From the NCBI GenBank assembly GCA_004154925.1, contig QJNS01000292.1:27200-91199 (forward strand): a DNA stretch of 64,000 nt, read 5' to 3'. Origin of the DNA: Monosporascus cannonballus. Lineage: Eukaryota; Ascomycota; Sordariomycetes; Xylariales. The position numbers were made by a program, and so were the translations under genes. Under the pieces are notes generated by a model. The model was given only the letters and a program-made list of their open reading frames with translations. It was not told where the DNA came from and did not search any database. This document shows, piece by piece, positions 26,333 through 38,271 of this stretch; the first letter of the stretch is position 1, and every line of letters begins with the position of its first letter.

Positions 26333-28221
26333 CTACTGTGTCCGGTTCTGGCCAATCTGCCTGAAGTCTTCATCTCGGAAAGACCAGTCAGAGTCGAAGT
26401 AGTCTTCTTCCTCAGTAGTAACATCCTCCTCCTCTTCAGAACCCTGTATTTGCCACTTTTCCAGCTCCTTCAGCTGCTTGTAGGAAGGCTGAAATCGCGC
26501 CTCGAAAGCCTCGCGGACCATTTTTCGTGTTCCGTATCTAAATATTCGACGATGGGACACCACGGAAAAAACAACGTTATAGACCATGGCCTTGTTTTGG
26601 GCTTCTGACAAAGGCTCGCCGAGAATAAGAATATAGAGCAGCCTGAATGCGGAGTCTCGCGCCAGGCTTCTCACCGCCGTGTCTCTTCTCTCTTCTGGAT
26701 CCCATTCTTCCTTACCTCTTCGCATATCGTTCAGAATGCCACGCAAGTTGCGCCCTCCAAGGACGTCAACCATACCATGTTGGAGAGACTCGCAGAGTCG
26801 ACGATAGGATAGCAGGTCTGTTGGTAGAAGACGAAAATATTGCCGGAATCCTTTCCGTGCACCAAATTCGATTATCTGTAATAATGATATATCTTCATGT
26901 GTCGACGATGATGCTATGGTTTTACCTGATCTCTGGAGATTCGTATCTTGGTTCGTGTTCTTCACGCTCTGGTACGGTTTGATTAACGGTCCAGGTGGCT
27001 TTTCACACGGTATAGTGGTTTCTTGACTGGGGTCGTGTAGGGCGCATGTAGCACTTTCTCCTTGCTACTTCATGCTCCAATGTGTGTAAAGGTCATCGGG
27101 AAGTGCCCTTTCCTGCCCACCAGTGGTGACCTTGATTGTGGATCCGCCACTGTATTCGATGACTGCGACCCGGTGATCACTTTGCTGGACCGATGCGACC
27201 ACTCTCTTAATTAGTGAAACCAATTCGGAGAGTGTCCTCTGGTTGGCGGCTTCCCAATCCTGAATACTCTGCTTCACATTGCGGGGTTGTACGTTGTTGA
27301 AAATGCCCCCTTGGTGGTAGGCTACCACCAGGTTTGGCGTTTGTGACATCCAGAGTTGAGGAGTAACATCAGTCATGTCCAGTTTTCGACTGGCAGCTCG
27401 CGTTTTGATCTCGAGGGTGGATGATAGATCCACTATCTGGTCGTCGCTTTTTACGACAGTTACTCATAAATTGTTGGCCGAGCCGTCATGTGTCGAGATA
27501 GAAAGTGCTCCCAAACTGTCTACTAGCCCCTCAGCTGCGTTTGCTGTCCTCGGAGTGGCGCTTGGTTGAGGTGTGTCGCCTAAGTAGCCATCGGTTTCGT
27601 GCCTTATGATACACTTTATATCGGCAAGACGATAAATAACGATTCTGTGATGGCCAGTATGCTCACTCTGTCTCTTGGTATACGCCCTTTCGAAATTGTG
27701 CCCGAAGCCTTTGAAGCCCTCGATTCTCTCATTTGTCTTCGTCTCTGCTCGCGTAAATATGGCTGTGTGGTCACCAGCGATTTCGATTCTAACCTTGAAA
27801 GGCTCCGCGGACGACGCTTGAACAAACCGTAGGAGCTTCCGTATATTATTTCTATCCGTGACCAAGTCGATATCATCGATTTCGAAGCCAGGGTGCTGGG
27901 CATACAGAGCACGAAACAAAGGCTCAATAGGAGAGCGAGGGCTACGTGCTGCATTTTGGTCGATGTACACCATTCCAGAATCAGGTGCCAGTTTCATTGG
28001 CCTCGACGGAGGCGACCAGATAGGTGGCAGACCTTTCAAATTAGTCAGGGACAATCAATTTGCGCTCAGAACAGCACCTTACCAGGAACCGAGATGGTAG
28101 GAACAGATTTCTCGAGCCAACTGTAGGACGTGAGATGCCTCACTTCGGTGATCGTAGCTTGTGGAATATATGTCTCCTTGAGATCGGAGCGAGATATCTC
28201 AACGAGGGTTGGAGACGCCAT
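26333..28221 (-). pseudogene. Conserved fungal protein gene interrupted by two in-frame stops
   Basis: Exon 1 is 28221-28083 (starting MASPTLVEISRSDLKET), then a 50-bp intron (GTAAGG, CTGAC, AAG), then exon 2 from 28032 to the stop at 26333. Together they make 613 codons in one frame. Within this frame are a TGA at 27464-27466 and a TAG at 27065-27067. Family-like sequence continues on both sides of each: DLVTDRNNIRKLLRFV and YTKRQSEHTGHHRIV before the first, STLEIKTRA and MSQTPNLVVAYHQGG after it, and DSAFRLLYILIL, RKMVREAFEARF and an acidic tail after the second. Similar proteins are often labelled geranylgeranyl pyrophosphate synthetase, but no prenyltransferase DDxxD motif is visible and I do not assign that activity. 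CGA-to-TGA and CAG-to-TAG transitions would explain both stops. An intron removing the second stop is possible but I see no good donor. Confidence 0.75.
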
Positions 28222-30860
28222 ATTTGCTCAATTTAGTACGAAATTCGCGTTGTTCGCCGTTGATATTATAGCAATATCAGATGGATGGAAAGGCGAAGCG
28301 AAAAGAGAGTTGCTCCAAAGCTCATGCAAGGAGAAGAGAATAGAGAGCGGAGAAATCAACACTTATTGGGTAGGCACAGTTGTAGGCCTCCTGCATTGCC
28401 CTTACGTCACCCTCAAACAGGACGGCATTTGAGAGGCTATAGGGTGCGGGGTCTATCAGAGAAAATGCACTCCATCTTCTGTCTTCGTATTTAATACTGC
28501 TTCAAAATATCGGTTGGGCCCCCTAGTCGTTGTTCTTGTTCCGGAACAATGTCTGCTTTATGGATTGCCAGCCACGAGTTCGCGTTCCATCAGGCCATAG
28601 TTAGCTTATCCGAACTGAGACAAACCCTGAGCGAGGATATCAGCTGCCGACAGAAACAGATAATCCCCGGTCGCCTGAGCATGTTTTTCGTTTCGAGGAT
28701 GAACTGCAGCTGGCTGATCATATAGCTTACCTTGCTCATAGTGCTGAAGGGCCTTTGGAAATTGCAGCGGCATGTATTGAGGAGCAACAAAGCTCACCAG
28801 GACCTGTGTTTCGAGTTGTTTCGAGTAACTCGCAATGAACTGCGACACGCCAGAGATGTTCAGAACTTAGGTGAGCTGCTTCAATTGGTGGAGAGATGTG
28901 CAAGGAACGGTAAGTGTGGGCGGCTTCCAAAACAGCGATATGCGCTAAACTATCCAGATATTGATGCAAAAGCCGCACAAGATGATCTGTTCGCCAAAGT
29001 GCTGGACATGAGTGAACATCGACTCCCCCAGAGATTGATGCCACCATGGTACCCTCCGCTTCCCCATTGGACTGCGAAATAGAATCGGTAGAGGATTTCG
29101 CTCTATCATCGCATAGGAACTATGTTAGTTCCAGGATTAGAATAATAGATTAATAGATACATTCTTCACCTCATCTGAAGTTATCACAAGTCATGGAAAC
29201 TCTGAAGCCGTTGGAGACAAAGAAAACTGGCTCTGCTTTGCGTGACTTGATCAAAACTGTGGTCCTTTCCTGCATTGACATATGAGTTGGCAGGGAGAAC
29301 AAATTATTAGAACTGCATCTGGGGCAATCGTTGGACATGCTTCCGGACGTGGAGAGGAAAACAGTCTTTCGGATCGACAAGATCGCCAGATACTTCAGTC
29401 TTTGCAGAGATCTAGGTGTTTACGCTAATATACCGAGAAATCAATATCTATAGCGCCGGCTCGATTACAGAATTAAGATGATATTTCTCAAGGTTTCATA
29501 ATTTAGGAAATATCATTATTTGCAACGATACTCCTGGAGGGGGGCCTAAGGTTGTATTAACACCGTACCACGAAAGGTAAGCCGATGACTAGACCTAAGC
29601 CGTTAGGTCAGCTCAGCGTCGACAACGTACCCACTTAGTCCGTACTGATCCAGGGCTCGTGGCTGATACAGGTCCCTCGGGATCGGTCTGTAAGGTAGGT
29701 TTCCCGCCTGGCTCTCGTCACCTTATGAATGACCGGCGCACGCGTTTAAACACAAGAATATACAAATTCCAGGCACCAGTCTGAAAACAAGGTTTTGGTC
29801 ATCCCGGGCCGGACCTGTGAGTACTGCGGCACGCTATGTAATTGGTCGGTAGCCTGGCACTTGGCACTGAGGCTTGGGTCTGGCGGGCGAGGTGAATAGA
29901 TATCTTGCTTGAGTTTCGTAAGCCTTCGTTGTTTCTTGCCCCACTGATGGCATATATTGCACACTTGGTCTTCGTGGTTTATGACGAAGATCAACTTCAG
30001 CCCACATGTTTATCCAAGTCGATGCTCCCATTCACATTGTCGTCTAAAACTCTCCTATCTCCAGTACCCGCATACCCCAAAGTATCTGGTCATAGAAGCA
30101 TATAGGTCATTAAGAAGTTAGTAGAGACTTATGTGGCAGATATGGGAGACTTCGGGGTATTTATCAAACCCGAGGCAGGTTGGGATGCTGCTCCAAGAGC
30201 AGACAGTCAGTGGCGGGAGACAAACCCCCTAGGGCGTAAAGGGGGTGGTGCGTGAAAGGGGGTGCTAACTTAGAGTAGGCGGGAATGGGGCTAATTATAT
30301 TTAAGGGTGCAATATCAAAAGTGCCCAGGTCAAGCAAATAGTGGCGCCAGCTGTCAGCTAGCCTGGTGTGCTACAGCACATCAAATAAAGGGAAACTGTT
30401 GAGCTAAGTGGTACAATAAGTTCACACTTATTAATCAGTATCTTTTATTGCAGCCGTACCCGACAAGAACCACGTTTTAACCAGAAGATGTAAATTTTGA
30501 TACTAGGTTATACAAAAGCAGTACGCATTACGAAAGCATACGTAATTAACACGATAAAATTACAATTATTGTCCTTTATATACAACAATTAAAAGTTTCG
30601 AAATGGCAGCATTTAACATCCGGTTTAACGCTTCTCCTCTCTCTCTTCGTCAAGGTAGCTATATAGTTGCCGCACGGAATCTTCTTGTCTCATTTCGAGT
30701 TATGCCACACCACGACACCATGTCATCCAGATGCCCGGTAGAAAAAGATACATCGTCGCCTCTTTCGGTTAAGGCTGAGCAATACGAACGCGGCTGTTTC
30801 CATCCACGGCGGGTAGGTATACTGCCATAGCGGGATTGCTGCTGTACCGCCTGGGCGCCC
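28222..30860. other. Long ordinary-GC stretch without a recognised gene
   Basis: An 80-codon open stretch on the minus strand (28606-28848, beginning MSQFIASYSKQLETQ) and overlapping stretches up to 29082 could be remains of a gene. No family was recognised and frames shift repeatedly. From 29100 to 30860 I see only short open stretches and no repeat or RNA gene. Confidence 0.35.
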
Positions 30861-32766
30861 CTAAGAACGTCCATGCTTGAATTTCACGTAGACGCCATGC
30901 TTGTAAGTGCTAACGAAGAGGCCCGTCGGATCCAGTCGGTGCGTGTGCAAGGTCATTTCGAAGTCTCGGAATAGATATGCCAGCAATATGGTGACCTCGG
31001 CGTGGGCGATGCTATTTCCGGTCAGTCGCTTGCCGTTATCAAGAGAGGACGGTACACTTACTTCATGCCAATGAACTGCCGCCTTTGCTGAACGTGCACA
31101 GATTTTGATCAAGGCTCTTGCCGTTTCCACCAAGCCATCTACTTGGATCGTACAAGCGAGAATCCGGACCCCAAAGTTCTGGGTCAAAGTTCATAGTATA
31201 CGCTGACATGCCAGTCACGGTCTGATTTCCGTTAGTCTCTGAATGAATAGCCGACAGGCGAGCTTGCTGCAGCCCCGGTGTAACCTACTCCGGGAGGTAC
31301 CACCTGACCATTCACAGCCAACGGAGATTTGCCTTTGGGAACGACTCTAGGTAGTTGACCGGGAACTGGCATTGCGATTCTCAGCGATTCCTTCACACAA
31401 GCCCACTGCGAAAAGAATGGAAGTCAGCACCTAGGGACATTCGCTCCAACAGAGGGAGTCGACGAATTACTGACCAAGTACTCGATCTTCTCCAACTTCA
31501 ACAAGCTAGGCATGTGTCAGGTATTGTTGGGAGGTCAGAGTGGCAAGGTAACCCATTTATTGAAAACAGTCTGAAACCTGACCTTCCCCTTCATTTCTGG
31601 GGAGAAGCCACTCATACATATAGCCGGCCCTCGCATCGAGCTCGTAAAGGTGACGTAGCCCTGACGCGTATACCCCTTAGCACCTTACAGCATGTTATCA
31701 GGATCGGGCATGTGCTCGTCGAGAGTTTCAATGAGCTTCACCTTGACCTTCTCATCCCTAAGGATATAGAACAGCGAAGTTGCAAGGGTGAAGGCCGTTG
31801 TATCGGAGCCAGCCAGCAAGATGTCTATTGCTTCCATGGCCTGTCGTGATCGGGGATGCCTTGTAGACTGTCGAAGATGATGGGGTGAGGCAGGTCTTCG
31901 GTGCGATTCTTGTAATGCGTCAAGGACTCGAATCAGAACTTTTATGTCAAAGTCAGTCGAGATGGCTGAGTTACAAAGGCATTACTTCTGCAATTTACAG
32001 CCTTTTGCGGAGAATGTACGTACCTTGTGCATTTGATGTATTTGGGCCGCTGCTCTATCAAACTTGCTGAGAAGAGACAGCGGAAAATTCTGAGCAAGAA
32101 AACGTAAGAAGCCATTGTGTTGAAGCACAAGTAGCGACTCTCCGCTCGTATCGATTGCTTCCAAGAGGGTGGAGTTGAAGCCCTTCGGATCCTCGTGTAA
32201 CAGGTCTCGTGAGCATCCGAAGGCGAACTGGGAAATAATGTCAACTGTGACGCATCTGGAATTGCCCAGTCAGCTCCAAATCCGAGGTCAAAGACCGGAC
32301 CATACTGCAACCAACGGCACGCATCATTCTTGGGGGTGACGGAAAAAACAGACCTAAAGGCATAAGACACACCGACCAGACGACGGATCGCTTTCAAGTG
32401 CAGTTCATTCGGCCCAATTCGCAGCGCCTTGGTACCTGTAGTCGGTCTTTGTATCAGTCTATGGAGAGAAAACAACAGGCAGCAAGGTATGTAGACCGGG
32501 GGGGGGGGGGCATTACCATATTGGTGGTGTAGCTGCTCTAGGATGTGCTCCGGGAAGTGTGACAGCTTCTGCTTGTATAGCCATGACCTCGACATAGCCG
32601 CCTCGCGGGACTCTGGAAACTTGGAGAGAGGATGAAGATACAGCCGGTATAACCAGACGCAAACGGTGCCAACCACATAAAGCACCACACAAGCTGACGC
32701 GAGAGTCAAGGCCTGCTGGTATTTCGACGTTTCCGAGAGAACATTGGGCAGTGCTGGAAACTGCAC
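30861..32766 (-). pseudogene. Cytochrome P450 pseudogene
   Basis: Microsomal P450 landmarks occur in order on the minus strand. The start MQFPALPNVLSETSKYQ is followed by a membrane anchor and YRLYLHPLSKFPESREA. Next come LRIGPNELHL, then VTVDIISQFAFGCSRDLLHED, the I-helix oxygen-binding AGSDTTAFTLA (31796-31813), a K-helix-like KESLRIAMPVPGQLPRV, and the post-heme segment IAHAEVTILLAYLFRDFEM ending at 30861. Lesions are visible. About 100 residues are missing between GPNELHL and VTVDII. The frame shifts just before the I-helix. The heme motif reads FSKGGSS with no Cys, because TGC has lost one base near 31075. Without the heme-ligand Cys the enzyme cannot work. Subfamily and substrate are not determinable. 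Confidence 0.85.
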
Positions 32767-33395
32767 TCCAAAGGCTTCGCTTACCTGGAAATGTATTTTA
32801 TCCTCGCCGACCTGGGTTTAACAAAGCTTAGGAACGACGCAGCTCGAAATTCTGGATCAGCTGGCCAGTCATTGATGCCGTATTCATAGGTCTCTCGGCA
32901 ACGCAGATAAATTGAATCGGCCGATCGGTTCAACCGGGCTGTTTCAAGACCGGTATGCTCTGGTTTCCGTTCCGCTAGTGCACAACAACTACATCCACTA
33001 CCGACTCCATTGCCGGCATCCATAAACCCCACACGGCCCCACACTTGGTAGCGCCTCCCTGACGCCTCCCGCTCGTTAAGCCCTGTTTACCGGGCATGGG
33101 GTGCTACGGCTGCCGGGGAGTGGAGCAACGAAGTTTCTGTTACGGCACAAAGAACAAGGGCTATAAAGAGAATTAATCAATTACGAACAAAATAGGTAAG
33201 GGGGGCGATGATCATATATTGAAAAGCTACTTGGTAAGACTGATCCCAGCTGGATATTTGTTGTAAGTTACGGAACTGGCCTGTACCCGGCCAAACCGAC
33301 ATAACGAGCTCCGGCAAGGTCTCTGTTTGCCAAGTTTGATTTGCCTTCCTTAATATAGTAAGCTTGTGAACGGAATGGGCGAGGCTTATTATATC
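32767..33395. other. Stretch upstream of the P450 pseudogene
   Basis: Ordinary GC. Minus-strand open stretches of 87 (32781-33044) and 79 codons (33177-33416) show no recognisable domain, and the second runs into the solo LTR. Probably old promoter and flank. Confidence 0.35.
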
Positions 33396-33400
33396 GAAAA

Positions 33401-33804
33401 TGTTACGACCCAACAAGTTTCGGCCTCAAGAAACGGTCAAACAGGGATCACACGGACCACCCCATGGGTCACGTGACGGTGATCACTGCCAAGCCAGTGA
33501 TCAGAAGTGATCAAAGGTGATCGCAAGCGATCATGATCACTACCAGCCGTGTGATCATAAGTGATCAAGCTAAAAAGGAGAAAGATATATACGCTCATTA
33601 TTTCCATAGTTTAGATAGCTTCAGCTTGCAATACTCATCAATACCAATCGTTTGCAATATAACAATTCGTTACCCAAGGCACCTTTGGTATTACGAGACA
33701 TGACACGATTACTATATCTATTGCTCAGATTCCCACGATACTCCTGCCAACATAAACCCGTACGACTAAGGTTTAATAGTTGGTTAAACCCCTAGCTCGT
33801 CACA
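33401..33804 (+). repeat. Solo LTR of the A family with TGATC-rich internal repeats
   Basis: A 404-bp copy from TGTTACGACC to CTCGTCACA, flanked by identical GAAAA (33396-33400 and 33805-33809). Its middle (about 33479-33570) is a cluster of TGATCA/AGTGATCA words instead of the CCAGTAAGCCGG units of element A. The last bases (CCTAGCTCGTCACA) match the copy at 45834-46196, so the two are close relatives. Confidence 0.9.
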
Positions 33805-34024
33805 GAAAATCCCGTTGCTTTAAAACCAACTTCCGCATATAAAATTTAGCTCGCCAAAAAAAAAAAAAAATAAGCGTACTCTGCGGCTCGTACGTATCGA
33901 TTTATTTCCAAGATTCTTGATAATTTGTATAATCTACACGAAAACTTGGTTATATCTTAAAGCACTAAAAACTTTAAAACCCCTAAACCGTCAACCTAGC
34001 TAATCGTTAATCTTATTAACTTAA

Positions 34025-35790
34025 TGTTACGTCTTGACAAGCCACGGCCTCCAGAAACGATCGCAACAGAAATAGCCAAGAAAACTAAGTGAGCTAGGTT
34101 ACGTAACGGATCACTAATTTACTAGCAATAAGCCAGTAAGCCGGATTATCAACTTACTCGTAATAAATTAATAAGCGAGATTAAAATATATATAACGTTA
34201 TTTATTATTTTTATAACTTAAATATTATTAGCTTTTAATATAATTTCGTTCCTGAAAACTTTTATTATTATAAAACGTAATTAATTATTATTTTTATTAT
34301 TTAGATTTTTATAATATTTCTATTAATATAAATCCGTACGATTTAGATTTAATAATTAATTAAATCTTTTAGTTGTTATACGTTATAAGTTTTTATTTAA
34401 TAATATCGTCAAATTTTGAATAATATTTCTTTAGTAAAAATATCGACCAGTACTTAGACATCTTTTACGGTTACGTAACTCCAGACCAGAATTAAAAAAA
34501 TTTAAAGAACAAATTTAGCAGCTGGTAAACTTGGTAGCGGTCATTCTAACTCGTATCATTACGATAAAGCATAAAGCAAAAAATCTTAACCTTACGATAA
34601 AAAATATTTAAAATTTTCTTATTTGAGTACGAGCATATTTCCGTTTTCAAAACTTGGATAAGTTTAGAAATAAAATTTTTGTTATAGTAATTTTTCTTAC
34701 GAAAAATACTTTGAACTAGTTTCAACCAATAATAAAATATTATCTAGAAAACACTAAAGCTAATTAGAAAAAGATTATTGCGATTTTTCTTCTAATTACG
34801 CGAATTTTAAAAAGAAATTAAAGGCTAATTTTCAAAATATCGACGAAAAATAAATAATAATATAATAAATCCTGCGGTCATAATAAAAAGAATTTATTTC
34901 AAAATATGCTATTAATTTTCGAAACCTTAAAGTTAAGAAAAGATGAACCGACGATAAAACTAATAACTTAATTAATATATTTTATAAAAGATTAAAAAAC
35001 TAACGCTAAAAATTAAAATTTTAAAATTTTAAACCCTATAATATTAAACCGCTATATTATCGAAGTTATTAAAATCGATAATAAATTATAAATAATGTAT
35101 AGAAAAGATCAATTTATTTTAAAATATAAAAATTCGTGATTTAATTTAGAAAGAAAAAGTAATATATTATTTATATCCTATAATATAACGTTAAAACCTA
35201 TGGAATTCGAAACGGTTCAATGTAATTATAAAAATTAAATTAAATATTATAATTAGAGGTAAATAAGATATTATTAAATTATTTACAAAAACTTAAAAAA
35301 CTACGACAAAATAATTAAGGACTAATATCGGAAAAATAATTTAATCTTAAAACAAAATAAAGTTATTACGATAAAAGATCCAATGTAAAATACAAAAAAT
35401 CTAAAAACTGCTTCAAAAACGTTTGAAAAATAATAATACGCCTCAAAGAAATTATTAAAAAAATACTAGAAATAAATAAAAAAGGTTTATCTTGAAATTC
35501 TTAATCGAAATAATAAAATATATACCGTATATTACGTATGTCGAAAATATCTAAAACCTAACGAATAAAATATATTTATTTATTTATATATCGTACGTAT
35601 ATATAGAAAAGAATTCGATTTTTTTAATTAAATCGAAAATAATAAAATAAATAAATAATAATATTAATATTTTCGAATTAATATCTTATATAATAATATC
35701 GATAAACAAATAACTTTATAAAATTAATTAATAAAATAATATTCGTAAAAAACACGATTACGATATACTAGTACGTTCGAATATATATAT
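34025..35790 (+). mobile_element. A-family chromovirus, 5' part only, RIP-degraded
   Basis: An LTR at 34025-34380 (TGTTACGTCTTGACAAGCC to AGTTGTTATA) is followed by sequence parallel to the start of element A's interior, including the CGTTATAAG-TTTTATTTAATAATATCGTCAAA stretch and a decayed gag with CTATGGAATTCG near 35200. No reverse transcriptase follows on this strand. Near 35.8 kb the sequence switches to an opposite-strand copy. The right boundary is approximate. Confidence 0.7.
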
Positions 35791-35799
35791 CTAAGGTGA

Positions 35800-38271
35800 T
35801 AAAATTATTAACAGCTTTTATTATCGTATTTAAAACCTTTTTAAGAATTTCTTTTAACTTTTTTAAATCTCGTTATCTTGTAGCTCTTTTATAGATAACC
35901 TTCTTCTTTTAATTCTTTTTGAAATTTGTCGAACCTTATCTGTATTTCTGTATACAGCGCGTCAAGCTGCTGCATTTATCGTTATTGTCGGCGGATTATT
36001 CCTTCGAACTATATCAATTATTCTTGATTTTTCTATAACTTTTATTCTTATTAGGTAAATTGTTTTTTCATAGTCTCGATCATATCCTGTTATGCGTCGT
36101 ATTAACTATCGTTCTATAATTTACTCGTAAATTAATGTATTTTTTCCTTAATAACTTTTTTATTATTAAGGTTTGCAGTAAATGCTAATTAAAAATAGAA
36201 ATTTATATTGGCCTTTTAATAATGCTTTTTTTACTGTATGCTAAATTAACTCCTTTTCTGTTTAATAAATGTACTATTTATAATAATAAAAAAGGGTTTT
36301 CCTATAAACACTGCTTTTTTTTCGACTAACTTTCTATTACGGCTAGCTAATAAATATCGTTTTTTAAAGTTATAAATCGGAAATTCTAATACCATTATTT
36401 ATTGTTCCTGTTATTTCTAGTTCGATTTAAAAAGTCGAATCTTTTATAATATATACGGATAATTCTACTATAAATATACTGTTTTCATTTTTTATAGTTA
36501 AAGTACTTTCGTTATCGACAGTATATAGTATGTATTCTATCGTATCGATTAGAAATTCCAGGACAAATTTTTCTGTCCAATCTTAATATTCTTATAACTA
36601 TTCTTATAGTTCTTCTTGTTGTAATTATAATATCTACTAAGCTAGCTTCTTAGTTCTTCGCATTTTTTTATTAAACTTCTTATTATAATAGGCTCGGTAC
36701 GTACTTAGCTCGAATTATATTAATGGATTTATCTTCGTTCTTTTGATTTTTTCTAGATTATCTCTCGAATACGAGTTTTCAGTTATCCTAACGAGGTTTT
36801 TTAAGTACCTTGTATTACGCTATCTTATATTCCGTTTTATTGTAATTAAAGCACTTACTTTAGCTCCAATCCTTTTTCTGCGTTATTCTAAGTTCTATAG
36901 GTCTCGGTTTTATATCGTAAGAAGTATTGCCGCGTCGAAAAAACGTTAGTATTAGCCGTATATCGAGGTCTGTTATTATTTTTTCCTTTAATACCTCTAA
37001 TACGCCAGACATATTATCGATTATAAATCTTAACTGTTATAGCAATATAATTTAATAAGTAATTAGGTCGATTAAACTTAAAAAGCTCCTTTTGTATTTT
37101 TTTCAGGCCATCGAAAAACTTGACTATTAATACTTTTTATTCCTAGTTTAATTTTAAAACTAGCTGAACGAACGTACTGCCGTAACTGGATACCGGTTAC
37201 TTTTATTATAATTGCTAGTTTTGTATTTCGGCTTTTGTTTTTTCGTTTATTATTTCGAAAACCTTTGTCAATGTTTATTCGAATTATTCGTAATCGTGAT
37301 AAATTTGCGTTACTTCCGAGTTTTCTTTTTTTATCGATAAAATAACATACTCCCTTATAGCAGACTTAAACCAAATAACCGTATTTCTAGTAAATCGTCT
37401 AACTATAAATTCGACTCGTATAATGAGTATAACAAATCGAATAGAAAAATACTTAAAGTAAGTTAGGCATTAAGTTAAGAATAGTTATAGCTTAGTCGAA
37501 ATTTTATTAAAAAGTTTTGGCTTAAAAGACTTAAAGATTTTTTCTAGTTTTTTAGTAAAATTTAGCTAAATAATTTGGTTCGTTCGAAAAGGTTTTCCTG
37601 TTTTAGAAGCTTTTTCTTTTTTCTTAAGCTTTTTATAAGCGGTTTAAAAAAACGTTATAAGGTTATTATTATCTTTTTCAAGTTAGATAATACGTTCGTT
37701 TATTATATCTAGGCGTCGAAAAACTTTTTTTCGAAAAAGGCAAAGTTATTTTTTTTGGGATTCCATTTTAGTGTCCGGATTATTAAAGACCTAGTAAATA
37801 AGCTGTTCGAGCTGCTTGTTAGTAAGTATAATATCGGCAATATTGTTCAAAATTTAACGATATTATTAAACAAAAGCTTATAACGTATAACGGCTAAACG
37901 GTTTAACCAATTATTAAACTTAAGTCGTACAGGTTTATATTAATAAAAATATTCTAAAATTTTAAATAATAAATATAATAACGTATTACGTTTCATAATA
38001 CCAAAGGCATTTTGGATAACGATATATTATTGCAAGCTGAAGTTATTTAAATTATAGAAATAATAAACGTTATATCTTATATTGGTTTACTGCCTTACCT
38101 TCAGTAAGTTAGTGATCCGGTTTACTGGTTCACCTTTAATAAGTTGGTAATTCGGCTCACTGGCTCATCTCCAGTAAGTTAATGATTTATTACGTGATCT
38201 AACCTGCTGTCTTTTCTTAACTTGTCTGTCGAAGGCCGTTTTTGGAGGCCGTAGCCCGTTAGGTTATAATA
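35800..38271 (-). mobile_element. A-family chromovirus, 5' part on the opposite strand, RIP-degraded
   Basis: The right end is an inverted LTR (37886-38271), reading on the minus strand from TATTATAACCTAACGGGC to AGCCGTTATA. Interior sequence runs leftward. On the minus strand near 36840-36900 it has SKCFNYNKTEYKIA, a decayed CCHC knuckle (CFNCNKTGHKA in the family). It faces the plus-strand copy at 34025, giving a tail-to-tail inverted pair of gag ends. The left boundary is approximate. Confidence 0.7.

Noticed and set aside
26333..26965. Treating 26333-26965 as a separate 210-residue gene
   Set aside because: It is in the same frame as the upstream coding region with no stop between except the TAG at 27065, its apparent first codon is GTG, and its sequence fits the C-terminal part of the same family.
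26333..28221. Assigning geranylgeranyl pyrophosphate synthase activity to the interrupted gene
   Set aside because: Relatives often carry that label, but no aspartate-rich prenyltransferase motif is visible in the translation.
31355..31849. 164-codon open stretch on the plus strand
   Set aside because: It is antisense to the P450 I-helix and K-helix region, which is recognisable on the minus strand.
36743..36949. 68-codon plus-strand open stretch in the second RIP block
   Set aside because: It lies antisense to the decayed gag and zinc knuckle of the inverted chromovirus copy.
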